Below, piece after piece: positions 1 to 8,493 of a DNA stretch of 64,000 nt; position 1 is the stretch's first letter, and each line of letters opens with the position of its first letter. The stretch covers positions 62,001 to 126,000 of the forward strand of contig CAIYPP010000103.1 in assembly GCA_903928115.1 (NCBI GenBank), written 5' to 3'. Under the pieces are notes generated by a model. It saw nothing but the letters and a program-made list of their open reading frames with translations. It was not told the DNA's origin and ran no database searches. Both the position numbers and the translations under genes were made by a program. This DNA is from an uncultured Planctomycetota bacterium. GTDB lineage: Bacteria; Planctomycetota; UBA1135; GCA-002686595.

Positions 1-405
1 ACGTTGTTCGAAGCGCGCTCGCTCGGCCGCGCGAGCTTCGTGACGATGCAGACCGAGAACAACCGCGAGCAGGCGCGGCCCGCGCGCGCGCTGCACACGG
101 CGCGCTTTGCGTACATCCGCAACCTCGGCCCCGAAATGGCGACCGTGAGCAACGTCGTGGGCCACTCGCAGACTTGGGAGTCGGGAAAGGTGGCCGCGCG
201 AACCGACGCTGCGATCGCCGCCCGCATGAAGGCCTACCTGTATCGGCCGAAAGACGAGCTGTACGACCTCGACGGCGACCCCGAGCAGCTCGTGAACCTC
301 GCCGAGGAGCCCGCGCACGCGCAGCAGACCGCGGACATGCGCGCGCAGCTGCGCCGCTGGATGGAAGAGAACGCCGATCCTCAACTCGCGGAGTTCGACG
401 CATGA
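1..405 (+). CDS. Sulfatase, C-terminal part (cut by window edge)
   Basis: This is the last part of a sulfatase whose start lies left of the window; the frame is open from base 1. Seen: the block RFAYIRNLG followed by KDELYDLDGDPEQLVNLAE, the usual C-terminal substrate-lobe ending of S1-type sulfatases. The catalytic half is missing, so activity cannot be judged. It closely resembles the end of the next gene (RFKYIRN, EELYDLDADPWEQ, DRWMRESGDP), so the two are tandem paralogues. Its TGA overlaps the next ATG as ATGA, which indicates translational coupling. Substrate unknown. Confidence 0.85.
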   Translation, partial: TLFEARSLGRASFVTMQTENNREQARPARALHTARFAYIRNLGPEMATVSNVVGHSQTWESGKVAARTDAAIAARMKAYLYRPKDELYDLDGDPEQLVNLAEEPAHAQQTADMRAQLRRWMEENADPQLAEFDA

Positions 406-1814
406 CGCCGCCGCTCACGCGACGCGACTTGCTCGCAGCGGCCGCGGTCGCGCCGCTCGTCGCGAACGCCGCCTGTGAGTCGCCGGCGACAACGGCCTCG
501 CCGACGCCCGCCAAGCCGGAGCCGCCGCGCGTGCCGCGCCACGTCGTGATTCTCGTCGCGGACGATCAGTCGCGCACGGACATGGGCTGCTACGGCAACC
601 GAGACTGCCACACGCCCAACATCGACGCGCTCGCCGCGTCGGGAGCGCGCTTCGACTGCGGCTATGCGGTCGTCGGCGTCTGCAAGCCGTCGCGCTCGGC
701 GATGTACACGGGCCTGTACCCGCACAACAACGGCGCCGTGGGCTTCGTTCCGGTGCGCGAGGACGTCGCGACGTGGTGCGAGCTCCTGCGCAGCGATGTG
801 TGCGCGACGGGCATGATCGGCAAGCTCAACGTCAAGCCGCTCGCGAAGTTCCGCTTCGAGAAGTGGGTCGCGCCGAAGAAGGTCGGCGACGCGCGCGACG
901 GCGACGAGATCGCGCTGGCCTTGCGCGAGATGATCGCGGGTTTCGAGGGGCGGCGAATGGCGCTGGTGGTGAACCTGAAAGATCCGCACCGTCCGTTCCG
1001 CGAGCCGCTGCGCGACGCGGACCCGAACACGCCGATCCCGCACGATCCGGCGCAGGTCGCGCTCCCGCCGAAGTTCGCGGACACTCCCGAGACACGCGCG
1101 GAGCTCGCGCAGTACTACGACTTCGTGTGGCGGCTCGATCGAACGGTTGGGAGCGTGCTCGCGGTGCTCGAGCAGACGGGCCTCGCTCAGGACACGCTCG
1201 TCGTTCTCACGAGCGACAACGGACAGTCGTTTCCGTTCGCGAAGACCACGCTCTACGAGCAGGGCATCAACGTGCCGTTCCTCGTGCGCTGGCCGGGAGT
1301 CGTGGCGCCGGGAACGACGAGCCGAGCGCTCGTGAGCCTGCTCGATTTCTTGCCGACGGCACTCGACGCCTTTGGCTTGGAAGCTCCGACGGCGCTCGAC
1401 GGCCGCTCGCTCCTGCCGCTGCTGCGCGGCGAGGTTGCGCAAGTGCGCGAGCGCTTCGTCGGCGAGCACACCGAGCATCTCTCTGGGAAGCCGAATCCGT
1501 CGCGCTCGATCCGTGACGCACGCTTCAAGTACATCCGCAACTATCCAGCGGCCGAGGACTTCGCCAACAACGTGCTGGAGTTCAGCATGACGTGGAAGTC
1601 GTGGATTCGTGCTGCGCGCACGGATGCCGCGCTGCGAGCGCGCATGCAGAAGTTGATGCAACGTCCTCCCGAGGAGCTTTACGACCTCGATGCGGATCCG
1701 TGGGAGCAGCGCGATCTCGCGGAGCAGCCGGAGCATGCAGAGACGCTCGCGCGACTGCGCGGCGAGCTCGATCGCTGGATGCGCGAGAGCGGCGATCCGC
1801 TCAGCGCGGGCTGA
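402..1814 (+). CDS. Tat-exported sulfatase (S1 family)
   Basis: A 470-residue arylsulfatase-type enzyme expected to hydrolyse sulfate esters, probably on polysaccharides, after export. The N-terminus has a twin-arginine signal (TRRDLLAAAAV) followed by a possible lipobox ending ANAAC, so it may be a Tat-exported lipoprotein. Metal-binding DDQSRTDMG is followed by the formylglycine motif CKPSR at residues 94-98, where Cys94 would be oxidised by a sulfatase-modifying enzyme. Later motifs are GKLNVKP, DPHRPF and LTSDNGQ. The ATG at 402 overlaps the stop of the upstream paralogue and directly precedes the signal, which fixes the start. Its last 14 bases overlap the convergent permease gene. Substrate cannot be named from sequence. 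Confidence 0.93.
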   Translation: MTPPLTRRDLLAAAAVAPLVANAACESPATTASPTPAKPEPPRVPRHVVILVADDQSRTDMGCYGNRDCHTPNIDALAASGARFDCGYAVVGVCKPSRSAMYTGLYPHNNGAVGFVPVREDVATWCELLRSDVCATGMIGKLNVKPLAKFRFEKWVAPKKVGDARDGDEIALALREMIAGFEGRRMALVVNLKDPHRPFREPLRDADPNTPIPHDPAQVALPPKFADTPETRAELAQYYDFVWRLDRTVGSVLAVLEQTGLAQDTLVVLTSDNGQSFPFAKTTLYEQGINVPFLVRWPGVVAPGTTSRALVSLLDFLPTALDAFGLEAPTALDGRSLLPLLRGEVAQVRERFVGEHTEHLSGKPNPSRSIRDARFKYIRNYPAAEDFANNVLEFSMTWKSWIRAARTDAALRARMQKLMQRPPEELYDLDADPWEQRDLAEQPEHAETLARLRGELDRWMRESGDPLSAG

Positions 1815-3264
1815 GAGCGGCGCGCGAGCGACGGTCGAGCGTCCACTCGAGCGCCAGCGCGAGCGCGGCCAGTGCGATGGCGTGGAGCGGCCCCGTAACG
1901 ACGCGCGAAGCGAGCACTGCGACGAGCGCGAGCACCCCCGCGATCGTTGCGAGCAGTCCGAGCCAGTCTTGGCTGACGAGGATCTCGTCGGGCGCGACCG
2001 AGAGTGGCGACATGGTCACGCAGCGACGCCATGTCACGCGCAGGACGATCACTGCCGCGACGAGCGCGGGCAGTGCGAGCTTCGCCATCAGTGTCCAGCC
2101 GCCGAGCAGGCAGCCGATCGCGAACAGCAGCACGTAGAAAGGCAACAGGAAACGCACAGCGAGCGCCTTGATCGCACCGTTTCTCACGTCGACGTCTTCG
2201 ATCGGCGCCGTGTCGAGGATCCAACGCGCGCGGTGAGAGTCCGAGCCGGGCACGTGAGCCGCGAGCAGAGGGATGTACGCGCCTGGGATGAAGAGGAGGA
2301 GCGCGAGCCAGCCTTGCTTCGCCGCCGGCGACTCGCCGCTCGCGCTGATCCACAGGAATGCAGCGGGCACGGCGAGCAAGGGATAGGTGCGCAGCACGAA
2401 CTCGCGCTCGCGAGGCAGCGCGTCGAACAGCCACTCGAACGTCGCGCGCTCGCGTCCGTGGACCCAAAAGCGTGCGGCGAGCGCTCGCGCGGGCGCGAGC
2501 AGTCGGCCGAGCAGCGAGGGGCCTGCGTGGCTGCGGCGTGCGTCCGGTGCGGGGAGTGCGACCAAGCACGAGAGTGCGAGCAGGACGCTCAGTGGTGCCG
2601 CGAAGCTCGCCCAGCCTTGGGCGGTGAAGGCGCCGAGCGGAGCTGCAAACCATGCTGGCGGGAAGAAGGCGAGGTTCGGCGCCTGATCCGGCGAAGTCCA
2701 CTCGCGCATTCCGGGAACGAGCTTCAAGCCCGCGGACGCACCGAGCAGCACGCCTAGGAAGAGCGCGGTCTGCACCAAGACGAGCAGCGCTTGCGCACGG
2801 CCCCGCAGCAGACTCTGCACGGCGAGCAGCGCTCCAGCGAGCACGACCGACTGGCCGAGGCCGAGTGCGACGAGGGCGAGTCGAGCACCGACGCTGAAGT
2901 CCTTGGCGAGCAAGGCTGCGGGCACGAGCGCGCCGAGGCTCAGCACGCCGAGCGCGATCAGGAGGTGCGCGGTGCGCGCGAGGTGCAGCTCGATCGCTCG
3001 CACGGGCTGCGCGCGGATCCAGTCGCCGGTCTCGTCTGCGACGAGCAGCCGCGAGAGCTCGCCGAGCAACGGAATTGCGACGAGCGCCGCCGCGGTCGAG
3101 AGCGCGACGAGCGCGTAGGCGAACGGCGGGACTTCGCCGCGCACGAGCCCGCACACCACGGCGGCGACGAAACCTTGCATCAGGAGCGCGGCAGCGGGGA
3201 ACGCCGCGTCGGAGCCCTGCGCAGCGAGTCGCGCGCGCAGGAGGATCAGGATTCGTCCGGCCAT
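1801..3264 (-). CDS. ABC transporter permease-like membrane protein
   Basis: A 487-residue integral membrane protein with about ten or more hydrophobic segments (for example LVALSTAAALVAIPLLG and YALVALSTAAALV) and few charged loops, as in permeases of ABC-2-like exporters. No close family name is recognised. The likely partner is the ATPase at 4324-5094 on the same strand; the two are separated by an opposite-strand hydrolase/thioesterase pair, so they are not in one transcript. The ATG at 3264 gives a hydrophobic N-terminus (MAGRILILLRARL) and leaves only 22 bases to the divergent hydrolase start. The 3' end overlaps the sulfatase by 14 bases. Substrate unknown. Confidence 0.7.
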   Translation of the reverse strand: MAGRILILLRARLAAQGSDAAFPAAALLMQGFVAAVVCGLVRGEVPPFAYALVALSTAAALVAIPLLGELSRLLVADETGDWIRAQPVRAIELHLARTAHLLIALGVLSLGALVPAALLAKDFSVGARLALVALGLGQSVVLAGALLAVQSLLRGRAQALLVLVQTALFLGVLLGASAGLKLVPGMREWTSPDQAPNLAFFPPAWFAAPLGAFTAQGWASFAAPLSVLLALSCLVALPAPDARRSHAGPSLLGRLLAPARALAARFWVHGRERATFEWLFDALPREREFVLRTYPLLAVPAAFLWISASGESPAAKQGWLALLLFIPGAYIPLLAAHVPGSDSHRARWILDTAPIEDVDVRNGAIKALAVRFLLPFYVLLFAIGCLLGGWTLMAKLALPALVAAVIVLRVTWRRCVTMSPLSVAPDEILVSQDWLGLLATIAGVLALVAVLASRVVTGPLHAIALAALALALEWTLDRRSRAALSPR

Positions 3265-3286
3265 CGCCGCTACAGTACGTAGCCCC

Positions 3287-3919
3287 ATGCGCTTTTTCAT
3301 TCCGGGCCCGGTCGGTCGCCTCGAGGCGCTCCTGTGGCTGCCCAAGGACGGCGCAGCGCCGCGCGCGGCAGCTGTGGTGTGCCATCCGCTGCCGACCGCC
3401 GGCGGCACGATGGACAACAACGTCGTGTTCCGCGTCGCGCGCGGGCTGCAGAGCGCCGGACTTGCGGTCCTGCGCTTCAACTTCCGCAGCGCCGGCGCGA
3501 GCGAGGGCTTGCACGATGGAAAGGGCGCGGAGGAAGGCGATGTCGTCGCGGCCCTCGACCACATGGAGCGCGAGTTTCCAGCGCTGCCCCTGTGGGCCGG
3601 CGGCTTCTCGTTCGGCTCGCGCACGGTCGGCTCGCTCGCGCGCCGCGAGCCGCGCATCCGCCGCGTCGCGCTGATCGCGCCGCCCGCCAAGGCCTACGAC
3701 TGCCGCTTCCTCCGCGAAATCCGCCAGCCGACGCTGGTGCTCCACGCGGAGAACGACGAGTTCGGCACGCCCGCGGACTTCGACGCATCGGTCGGCCCGC
3801 TGCCGGCGAACTTCGAACGCATCACGATTCCCGGCGTCGAGCACTTCTTCCGCGGCGCGACGCCGCAGCTCGAAGCCACGATCAAGGACTGGGCCGAGCG
3901 CTCTCTCGCACAACCATGA
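3287..3919 (+). CDS. Alpha/beta hydrolase (COG2945-like)
   Basis: A 210-residue single-domain cytosolic alpha/beta hydrolase. Seen: VVCHPLPTAGGTMDNNVV near residue 30, typical of the COG2945 group; nucleophile elbow GFSFGS near residue 106; an acidic residue in LHAENDEFG and a histidine in GVEHFF near the end, completing a Ser-Asp-His triad. Substrate unknown; the family is usually listed as a serine hydrolase or esterase. The stop overlaps the start of the next gene (ATGA), so it is co-translated with a thioesterase, which suggests but does not prove a role in acyl metabolism. The start is divergent from the permease gene 22 bases away. Confidence 0.85.
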   Translation: MRFFIPGPVGRLEALLWLPKDGAAPRAAAVVCHPLPTAGGTMDNNVVFRVARGLQSAGLAVLRFNFRSAGASEGLHDGKGAEEGDVVAALDHMEREFPALPLWAGGFSFGSRTVGSLARREPRIRRVALIAPPAKAYDCRFLREIRQPTLVLHAENDEFGTPADFDASVGPLPANFERITIPGVEHFFRGATPQLEATIKDWAERSLAQP

Positions 3920-4314
3920 ACGACACCAAGGTCCACGAGTATCCCAAGGACAAGCAGCCCTCGATCCGCGTCGTGATGATGCCGCGCGACACGAACGCCG
4001 TCGGCACGATCTTCGGCGGCGTGATCCTCTCGCACATCGACCTCGCGGCAGCGACCGAGGCGCACCTTCGCCATCCGGGCAAGCTCGTCACCGTGAGCTT
4101 CGACCAAGTCGAGTTCAAGCAACCCGTGTTCGTCGGCGATCTCGTGAGCTTCTTCACCGAGACGCTCCGCGTCGGTCGCACCTCGCTCACGGTCGGCGTG
4201 TCGGTGTGGGCGCAGCGCTCGCGCAAGCGCGGCGAGCTGGTGCACGTCACCGAGGGGCGCGTCACGCTCGTCGCGGTGGACGAGGACCTGAAGCCGACGC
4301 CGATCGTGCGCTGA
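3916..4314 (+). CDS. Acyl-CoA thioesterase, hotdog fold (YciA-like)
   Basis: A 132-residue hotdog-fold protein that should hydrolyse acyl-CoA thioesters to free acid and CoA. Seen: RVVMMPRDTNAVGTIFGG followed by SHIDLAAATEAHLRH, the signature of the acyl-CoA hydrolase family containing YciA and BFIT, then TVSFDQVEFKQPVFVGD and a second strand-rich half. The length is standard for a single hotdog subunit, which would assemble as a hexamer. It is translationally coupled to the upstream hydrolase by a 4-base overlap and ends 9 bases before the convergent ATPase gene. Confidence 0.9.
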   Translation: MNDTKVHEYPKDKQPSIRVVMMPRDTNAVGTIFGGVILSHIDLAAATEAHLRHPGKLVTVSFDQVEFKQPVFVGDLVSFFTETLRVGRTSLTVGVSVWAQRSRKRGELVHVTEGRVTLVAVDEDLKPTPIVR

Positions 4315-4323
4315 GGCGCGGGC

Positions 4324-5094
4324 TCAGAGCCCGAGGACCTGCCGCGCCTTCGCCACCGGATCTTCGGCGCGCGTCACGGCGCGGAAGACCTCTTCGAGCG
4401 TCCCGTCGCGGCCCGAGCGCGCGCGCAGCTCGTCGAGCGTGCCGAGCGCCACGAGCTCGCCCTGCGCGACGATCGCCATGCGGTCGCACACGCGCTCGAC
4501 CACGTCGAGCTGGTGCGAGGTGTACAGCACCGAGCCACCCTCGCGCGCCCACGCGCGCAGCACCTCCTTCACGACCGCCGTGGTCGGTGCGTCGAGTCCT
4601 TCGAGCGGCTCGTCGAGTACCCACAGCGGAGTGCGCGGCAGGATCGCGCAGGCGAGCGCGGTCTTTTGGCGCATGCCGCGCGAGAACACGCCGACCGGGT
4701 CGTCGATGCGCTCGGCGAGCTCGAGCGACTCGAGCAGACGCCGCGTCTCGGACTCGATGCGCGCTTCGTCGAGCCCGTGCAGCCGACCGACGAGCTGGAG
4801 GTGGCTGCGCGGCGAGAGATTGGCGTACATCGGCGCGCCGTCGGGCACGAAGGTCAGGAGTCGACGCGCCGCGAGCGGGTCGCGCTGGACGTCGACGCCG
4901 CCGACGCGGACCTCGCCCGAGGTCGGTGCGACGAGACCGCAGAGGATCTTGACCGCCGTCGTCTTGCCGGCGCCGTTGGGGCCGAGCAAGCCGAGCACCT
5001 CGCCCGGCCGGACCTCGAGATCGAGACCCTTGAGGGCCACGCGGCCGCCCTCGTAGGTCTTGGCGACGGCGCGGAGCTCGGCGAGCGGGCCCAA
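4324..5094 (-). CDS. ABC transporter ATP-binding protein
   Basis: A 256-residue nucleotide-binding subunit of the CcmA/NodI-like ABC-2 class. Seen in order: Walker A GPNGAGKTT near residue 40, a signature-position motif SRGMRQK (the variant usual for this class in place of LSGGQ), Walker B WVLDEPLEGLD and the switch histidine in YTSHQLD. The only start giving the whole N-terminal strand is TTG at 5094. The probable membrane partner is the permease at 1801-3264, same strand but about 1 kb downstream past two opposite-strand genes. Transported substrate unknown. Confidence 0.9.
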   Translation of the reverse strand: MGPLAELRAVAKTYEGGRVALKGLDLEVRPGEVLGLLGPNGAGKTTAVKILCGLVAPTSGEVRVGGVDVQRDPLAARRLLTFVPDGAPMYANLSPRSHLQLVGRLHGLDEARIESETRRLLESLELAERIDDPVGVFSRGMRQKTALACAILPRTPLWVLDEPLEGLDAPTTAVVKEVLRAWAREGGSVLYTSHQLDVVERVCDRMAIVAQGELVALGTLDELRARSGRDGTLEEVFRAVTRAEDPVAKARQVLGL

Positions 5095-5132
5095 GAGTCG
5101 TGGCGGAGGGAGCGGGGCGGGAGGTGGCGGGC

Positions 5133-5915
5133 CTAGACCGGCTGCGCTTCGCGCGCGATCACGTGGCTTTGGATGCCGGTCTTCTCGAGCAGCTTGGCCG
5201 CGATCTCTTCGAGCTTGGCGGCGCTGACGGGCTTGACCCCGCCCTTGCCCTTGCCGGCCATCGTGAGGACGTAGACGTCCTTGGGGCGCAGCTCCTCGAT
5301 CTTCTTGATCCAGGCCAGCACCTCGCGGTCGTTGGAGTTGTCGAGGGCGCCTTGGACGAAGGTCGCCTCGGCGCTCCAGCGGTCCAGAGGCTGGAAACGC
5401 TCGACGAGCGTCTTGTAGTCGAGGGTCGCCTTGGGACGGAAGGTCTCATAGGTCTTGGCGGTGCCCCACTCGAAGGTAAAGACGGCGCGGTCGTAGACGG
5501 CGCACACCGCGCGCAGCTCGGGGCAGGAGAGGGCCTCCGAGGGCGACAGCAGGTTGAGCTTGGCCTTGGGGAACCACTTGGCCTTCAGGTCCCGCAAGTT
5601 CTCGCTGATTTCCAGCAAGTTGGGGTGCATCGTGGGGTCGCCGGTCCCCGAGACGGTCACGCCCTCGATCTTCTCACCGGCCTTCTGGATCTCGATGATC
5701 CGGCGGGCGGCGTTGGTCACGATCAGTCCCGCGCTCGGCAGGATGTGGGCACGGCTGACGATCGGCACGGCCGAGGCGTAGCCGGTCTTGCAGTAGAGGC
5801 AGTCGGCGCCACAGCCCGTGCGCGGGGTCGGGGTCAGGTTGATCCCCAGGCTGATCCCAAACCGCCGGGAGCGGATCGGGCCGTAGAGGATCGAGTGATA
5901 GGGAGCGAGAGCCAT
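5133..5915 (-). CDS. Radical SAM protein (COG0731-like)
   Basis: A 260-residue radical SAM enzyme. Seen: YGPIRSRRFGISLGINL then CGADCLYC, the CxxxCxxC site for the 4Fe-4S cluster that cleaves S-adenosylmethionine, then TVSGTGDPTMHPN, a glycine-rich SAM-contacting region. This order matches the COG0731 group, which is distantly related to the wybutosine enzyme TYW1; the reaction is not known. The ATG at 5915 is preferred because the in-frame extension upstream is arginine/proline-rich and unlike the family. A TAGAAT box lies 83 bases upstream. Confidence 0.88.
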   Translation of the reverse strand: MALAPYHSILYGPIRSRRFGISLGINLTPTPRTGCGADCLYCKTGYASAVPIVSRAHILPSAGLIVTNAARRIIEIQKAGEKIEGVTVSGTGDPTMHPNLLEISENLRDLKAKWFPKAKLNLLSPSEALSCPELRAVCAVYDRAVFTFEWGTAKTYETFRPKATLDYKTLVERFQPLDRWSAEATFVQGALDNSNDREVLAWIKKIEELRPKDVYVLTMAGKGKGGVKPVSAAKLEEIAAKLLEKTGIQSHVIAREAQPV

Positions 5916-5997
5916 GGAACCCCGCGGGTGGGTGGTTGCGATCGGCGTCCGCGTGCCGGGAAGGGGTCTTCTGAGGCGTAGACGCGGGCGAGCGAGC

Positions 5998-6003
5998 ATT
6001 CTA
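5998..6003 (-). promoter_or_regulatory. Possible -10 box (TAGAAT) for the radical SAM gene
   Basis: TAGAAT on the minus strand, 83 bases before the ATG at 5915, near the sigma-70 consensus TATAAT. No good -35 at 17 bases. It overlaps the stop of the upstream hypothetical gene. Confidence 0.3.
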
Positions 6004-6654
6004 CGCACAATCGTCTCCGGCGGCTAGGCGGCAGGGGGGCGCGCTTCGTAAGGGATAGGCCGCGAGCGACAGCGCCAGCAACGCGAGGGCGCAGCGCAGC
6101 GGGTGGTCGGCCCACGTGCCCAGCCAGCGGGCCCAGGGACTTGATGTGCCAAATAGAATCAATTTGATGGATATTTGAACAGCTAAAGAGGATCCCGCGG
6201 CAAGGACGATCCGCACCGCGAGCCGTCGCAGGGGCGAAGCGCCGGCGGCCGCGGGCGCGGCGTCGCCTACAGGAGGCACGGGACCGAATGGCGAGGCGTC
6301 GAGGTCCGAGCGTTCGAGCTCGGCGGGGGTGGTTCCGAGGTCGTCGGTGCCGCCGTGGGGCGGTCTCGGTTGCGCCAAGCCCTCGCGCGGCTCGTCGCGT
6401 GTTCCGTCGCCCCGCGATCGCTCGGCGTCTGCCCGAATCGGAGCCGCCGCGGAGGAGCGAGGGTCGATCTCTCTTGGGCTCGAGCCGATCGGCCTCGAGT
6501 TGATCCGGCTCAAGTCGATCGGTCCACGGTCGCCGAGCCCCGAGTCGCCGTCCTCCGGCCGATGCGGGCGGACCGGTCTGGGAGGACGGAGCGGGAGCGC
6601 GGACGGCGGCGTAGGTTCGGTTGCTGCGCAGGGCGGGTACTCAGAGGCTCCCAC
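6001..6654 (-). CDS. Hypothetical proline-rich protein with two C-terminal membrane segments
   Basis: No family recognised. The reading frame gives 217 residues: a long disordered N-terminal half rich in Pro, Arg, Ser and acidic residues, then two hydrophobic stretches near the C-terminus (AVRIVLAAGSSLAVQISI and CALALLALSLAAYPL). The two membrane-like segments at the expected end support a real gene, but the start (GTG at 6654) is uncertain and the low-complexity half could be chance in G+C-rich DNA. It contains a 15-base triplicate encoding GPIDLSRINSRPIGS. It ends 86 bases before the radical SAM start and is divergent from the complex I operon. Confidence 0.4.
   Translation of the reverse strand: MGASEYPPCAATEPTPPSALPLRPPRPVRPHRPEDGDSGLGDRGPIDLSRINSRPIGSSPREIDPRSSAAAPIRADAERSRGDGTRDEPREGLAQPRPPHGGTDDLGTTPAELERSDLDASPFGPVPPVGDAAPAAAGASPLRRLAVRIVLAAGSSLAVQISIKLILFGTSSPWARWLGTWADHPLRCALALLALSLAAYPLRSAPPCRLAAGDDCA
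6481..6525. repeat. Imperfect 15-bp repeat, three copies
   Basis: Three adjacent units CGAGCCGATCGGCCT, CGAGTTGATCCGGCT and CAAGTCGATCGGTCC. The period is a multiple of three, so the reading frame is kept in the hypothetical minus-strand gene, giving a 5-residue repeat. Confidence 0.6.
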
Positions 6655-6791
6655 GGGCTCTCCGTCGCTCGGGGCGGGCCAAGGTCGCGGCCAAAGTGAG
6701 GAAAATCGTCCGAGCGGAGCGCTCGGCAGGGCGCCGTGAAAACCGCTCGCGCGGAGGCGAGAGGGGGTCGAACGAAGTGCGGCCGCTCTGG

Positions 6792-6797
6792 TACCCT
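6792..6797 (+). promoter_or_regulatory. Possible -10 box (TACCCT) of the nuo operon
   Basis: TACCCT lies 80 bases before nuoA in a 223-base gene-free spacer. It fits the TAnnnT pattern seen upstream of several genes here. No convincing -35. Confidence 0.25.
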
Positions 6798-6877
6798 TCC
6801 CGCCCTTTCTAGACCCGCGTGGTCCAGCTCTGGCCGACCCCCTCCCCGAGGGGAGTTGGCGTCAGGCTTCCGCCGCC

Positions 6878-7414
6878 ATGTATTTCGACTACCTCAACGT
6901 CCTCGTCTTCGCCTCGGTCGGGCTCGTGTTCGTCTTCGCGAACCTGCTCATCGCCTCCGTCCTGCGGCCCAAGCGCCTCACCGACGAGGGTCTCGACACC
7001 TACGAGTGTGGCGAGGAGACCATCGGCGGGGCCTGGGTCCAGTTCGACATCCGCTACTACACGGTGGCGCTGGTCTACGTGGTCTTCGCCGTCGAGATCG
7101 CGTTCCTCTTCCCGTGGGCGCTCGTCCTGAAGGACGCCATGGCCGACACCGGGGCCGCCAAGGGCTCGGGCGTGGGCTACTTCGCGCTCGTCGAGGGCTT
7201 CGTCTTCGTCGCGATCCTGTTCCTCGGCCTCGTGTACGTCTGGGCCAAGGGGGACCTCGACTGGGTCCTCGCCTACGAGGGCAACCGCTACCAGCCCAAG
7301 TTCGCCGACTCGCGCCTCGGGCGCGTGGCGAAGGTGCGCGACATCGAGAGCGAGCTCGAGGCGCGCGAAAAGGCCGCCAAGGCCGCTGCCCAGCCCGAAC
7401 CGAACGCCGTCTGA
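6878..7414 (+). CDS. nuoA: NADH-quinone oxidoreductase subunit A
   Basis: First gene of the complex I operon, encoding the small membrane subunit near the quinone entry site. Seen: three hydrophobic helices and the family signature YECGEE near residue 45, followed by [19 protein letters not shown]. The 178 residues exceed the usual 115-150; the extra part is a charged C-terminal tail ([15 protein letters not shown]) that should be cytoplasmic. The ATG at 6878 is directly followed by the first helix. The next gene begins 28 bases after the stop. Confidence 0.97.
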   Translation: MYFDYLNVLVFASVGLVFVFANLLIASVLRPKRLTDEGLDTYECGEETIGGAWVQFDIRYYTVALVYVVFAVEIAFLFPWALVLKDAMADTGAAKGSGVGYFALVEGFVFVAILFLGLVYVWAKGDLDWVLAYEGNRYQPKFADSRLGRVAKVRDIESELEAREKAAKAAAQPEPNAV

Positions 7415-7442
7415 GCCCGGCCCCGACCCCCGCACACACACC

Positions 7443-7943
7443 ATGCTGAGCCTTCAGAATCAGTTCGAAGAGAACGTCCTGACGACCCGCGTCGACTGGC
7501 TGATCAACTGGGCGCGTCTGTCCAGCATCTGGCCGATGACCTTCGGGCTCGCCTGCTGCGCCATCGAGATGATGGCCGTCGGCGCCGCGCACCACGACAT
7601 CGACCGCTTCGGCGCCGGTGCGTTCCGCGCCAGCCCGCGTCAGGCCGACCTCATGATCGTCGCGGGCACGGTCAACTTCAAAATGGCCGAGCGCGTCAAG
7701 AAGCTCTACGACCAGATGCCGAGCCCGAAGTACGTGATCGCCATGGGCGCCTGCGCCACGGGCGGCGGTCCCTACTACAAGTACGGCTACACGGTGGTGA
7801 AGGGCGTCGACCGCGTGATCCCCGTCGACGTGTACATCGCCGGCTGCCCGCCGCGCCCCGAGGCACTGCTCGAAGGCCTGATGAAGCTGCAGGAGAAGAT
7901 CCGCGCCTCGTCGGTGGTCCGCAAGCCCGCGCGTCTGGCCTGA
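7443..7943 (+). CDS. nuoB: NADH-quinone oxidoreductase subunit B
   Basis: A 166-residue peripheral-arm subunit carrying Fe-S cluster N2, which passes electrons to quinone. Seen: the adjacent cysteines in [10 protein letters not shown] (residues 38-39), a further cysteine in [15 protein letters not shown] and another in [14 protein letters not shown], which make up the N2 ligand set. Length is normal. It lies between nuoA and nuoC with short spacers. Confidence 0.98.
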   Translation: MLSLQNQFEENVLTTRVDWLINWARLSSIWPMTFGLACCAIEMMAVGAAHHDIDRFGAGAFRASPRQADLMIVAGTVNFKMAERVKKLYDQMPSPKYVIAMGACATGGGPYYKYGYTVVKGVDRVIPVDVYIAGCPPRPEALLEGLMKLQEKIRASSVVRKPARLA

Positions 7944-7961
7944 GAAGAAGCGGCGCAGCAC

Positions 7962-8480
7962 ATGGACTTCCAAGGCATCCTCGATCGACTCGTGGCGATC
8001 CGCGCCCCCGGCCTCGTCAAGGCCGATGAGCCGCGCAAGCCCGACCCCAAGGACAAGAAGGACAAGGGCCGCGCGGGCGATCCGTTCGTGATCGTCGAGC
8101 CGGCGCTGCTCGCGAGCTTCGTCGAGGCTTGCCGCGACGACGACCGCCTGCACTTCGAGCAGCTCGTCGACCTCACCGCGACCGATCCCTCGAAGGACAG
8201 CGCGGACCTGTGGATCAACGTGCAGCTCCTGAGCCTCAAGTTCCGCCATCGCCTCGCGATCAAGGCGCTCCTGCCGAAGAGCGCGGCGAAGCTGCCGAGC
8301 CTCGTGCCGGTCTACCGTGCGTCGCAGTGGCACGAGCGCGAGTGCGCCGAGATGTTCGGCATCGTGTTCGAGGGGCACCCCGACCCGCGCAACATCCTGC
8401 TGCCCGACGACTGGGTCGGCTCTCCGCTGCGCAAGGACTACGAGTTCCCGAAGGAGTACCACGGCATCTCCTGCGAGTGA
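7962..8480 (+). CDS. nuoC: NADH-quinone oxidoreductase subunit C
   Basis: A 172-residue 30-kDa-type subunit of the quinone-reducing module. Seen: the signature WHERECAEMFGIVFEGHPDPR and the closing GSPLRKDYEFP, both typical of NuoC. A lysine/aspartate-rich linker near residue 30 (KPDPKDKKDKGRAG) is not part of the standard fold. It is not fused to NuoD, unlike in Escherichia coli. nuoD starts 13 bases after the stop. Confidence 0.97.
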   Translation: MDFQGILDRLVAIRAPGLVKADEPRKPDPKDKKDKGRAGDPFVIVEPALLASFVEACRDDDRLHFEQLVDLTATDPSKDSADLWINVQLLSLKFRHRLAIKALLPKSAAKLPSLVPVYRASQWHERECAEMFGIVFEGHPDPRNILLPDDWVGSPLRKDYEFPKEYHGISCE

Positions 8481-8493
8481 GGCCGCGAACACC

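Noticed and set aside
381-1736. A 451-residue arginine-rich frame on the minus strand opposite the sulfatase gene
   Set aside because: It is the mirror of a real gene in G+C-rich DNA; composition is Arg/Ala-rich with no motif, whereas the plus strand has a full sulfatase.
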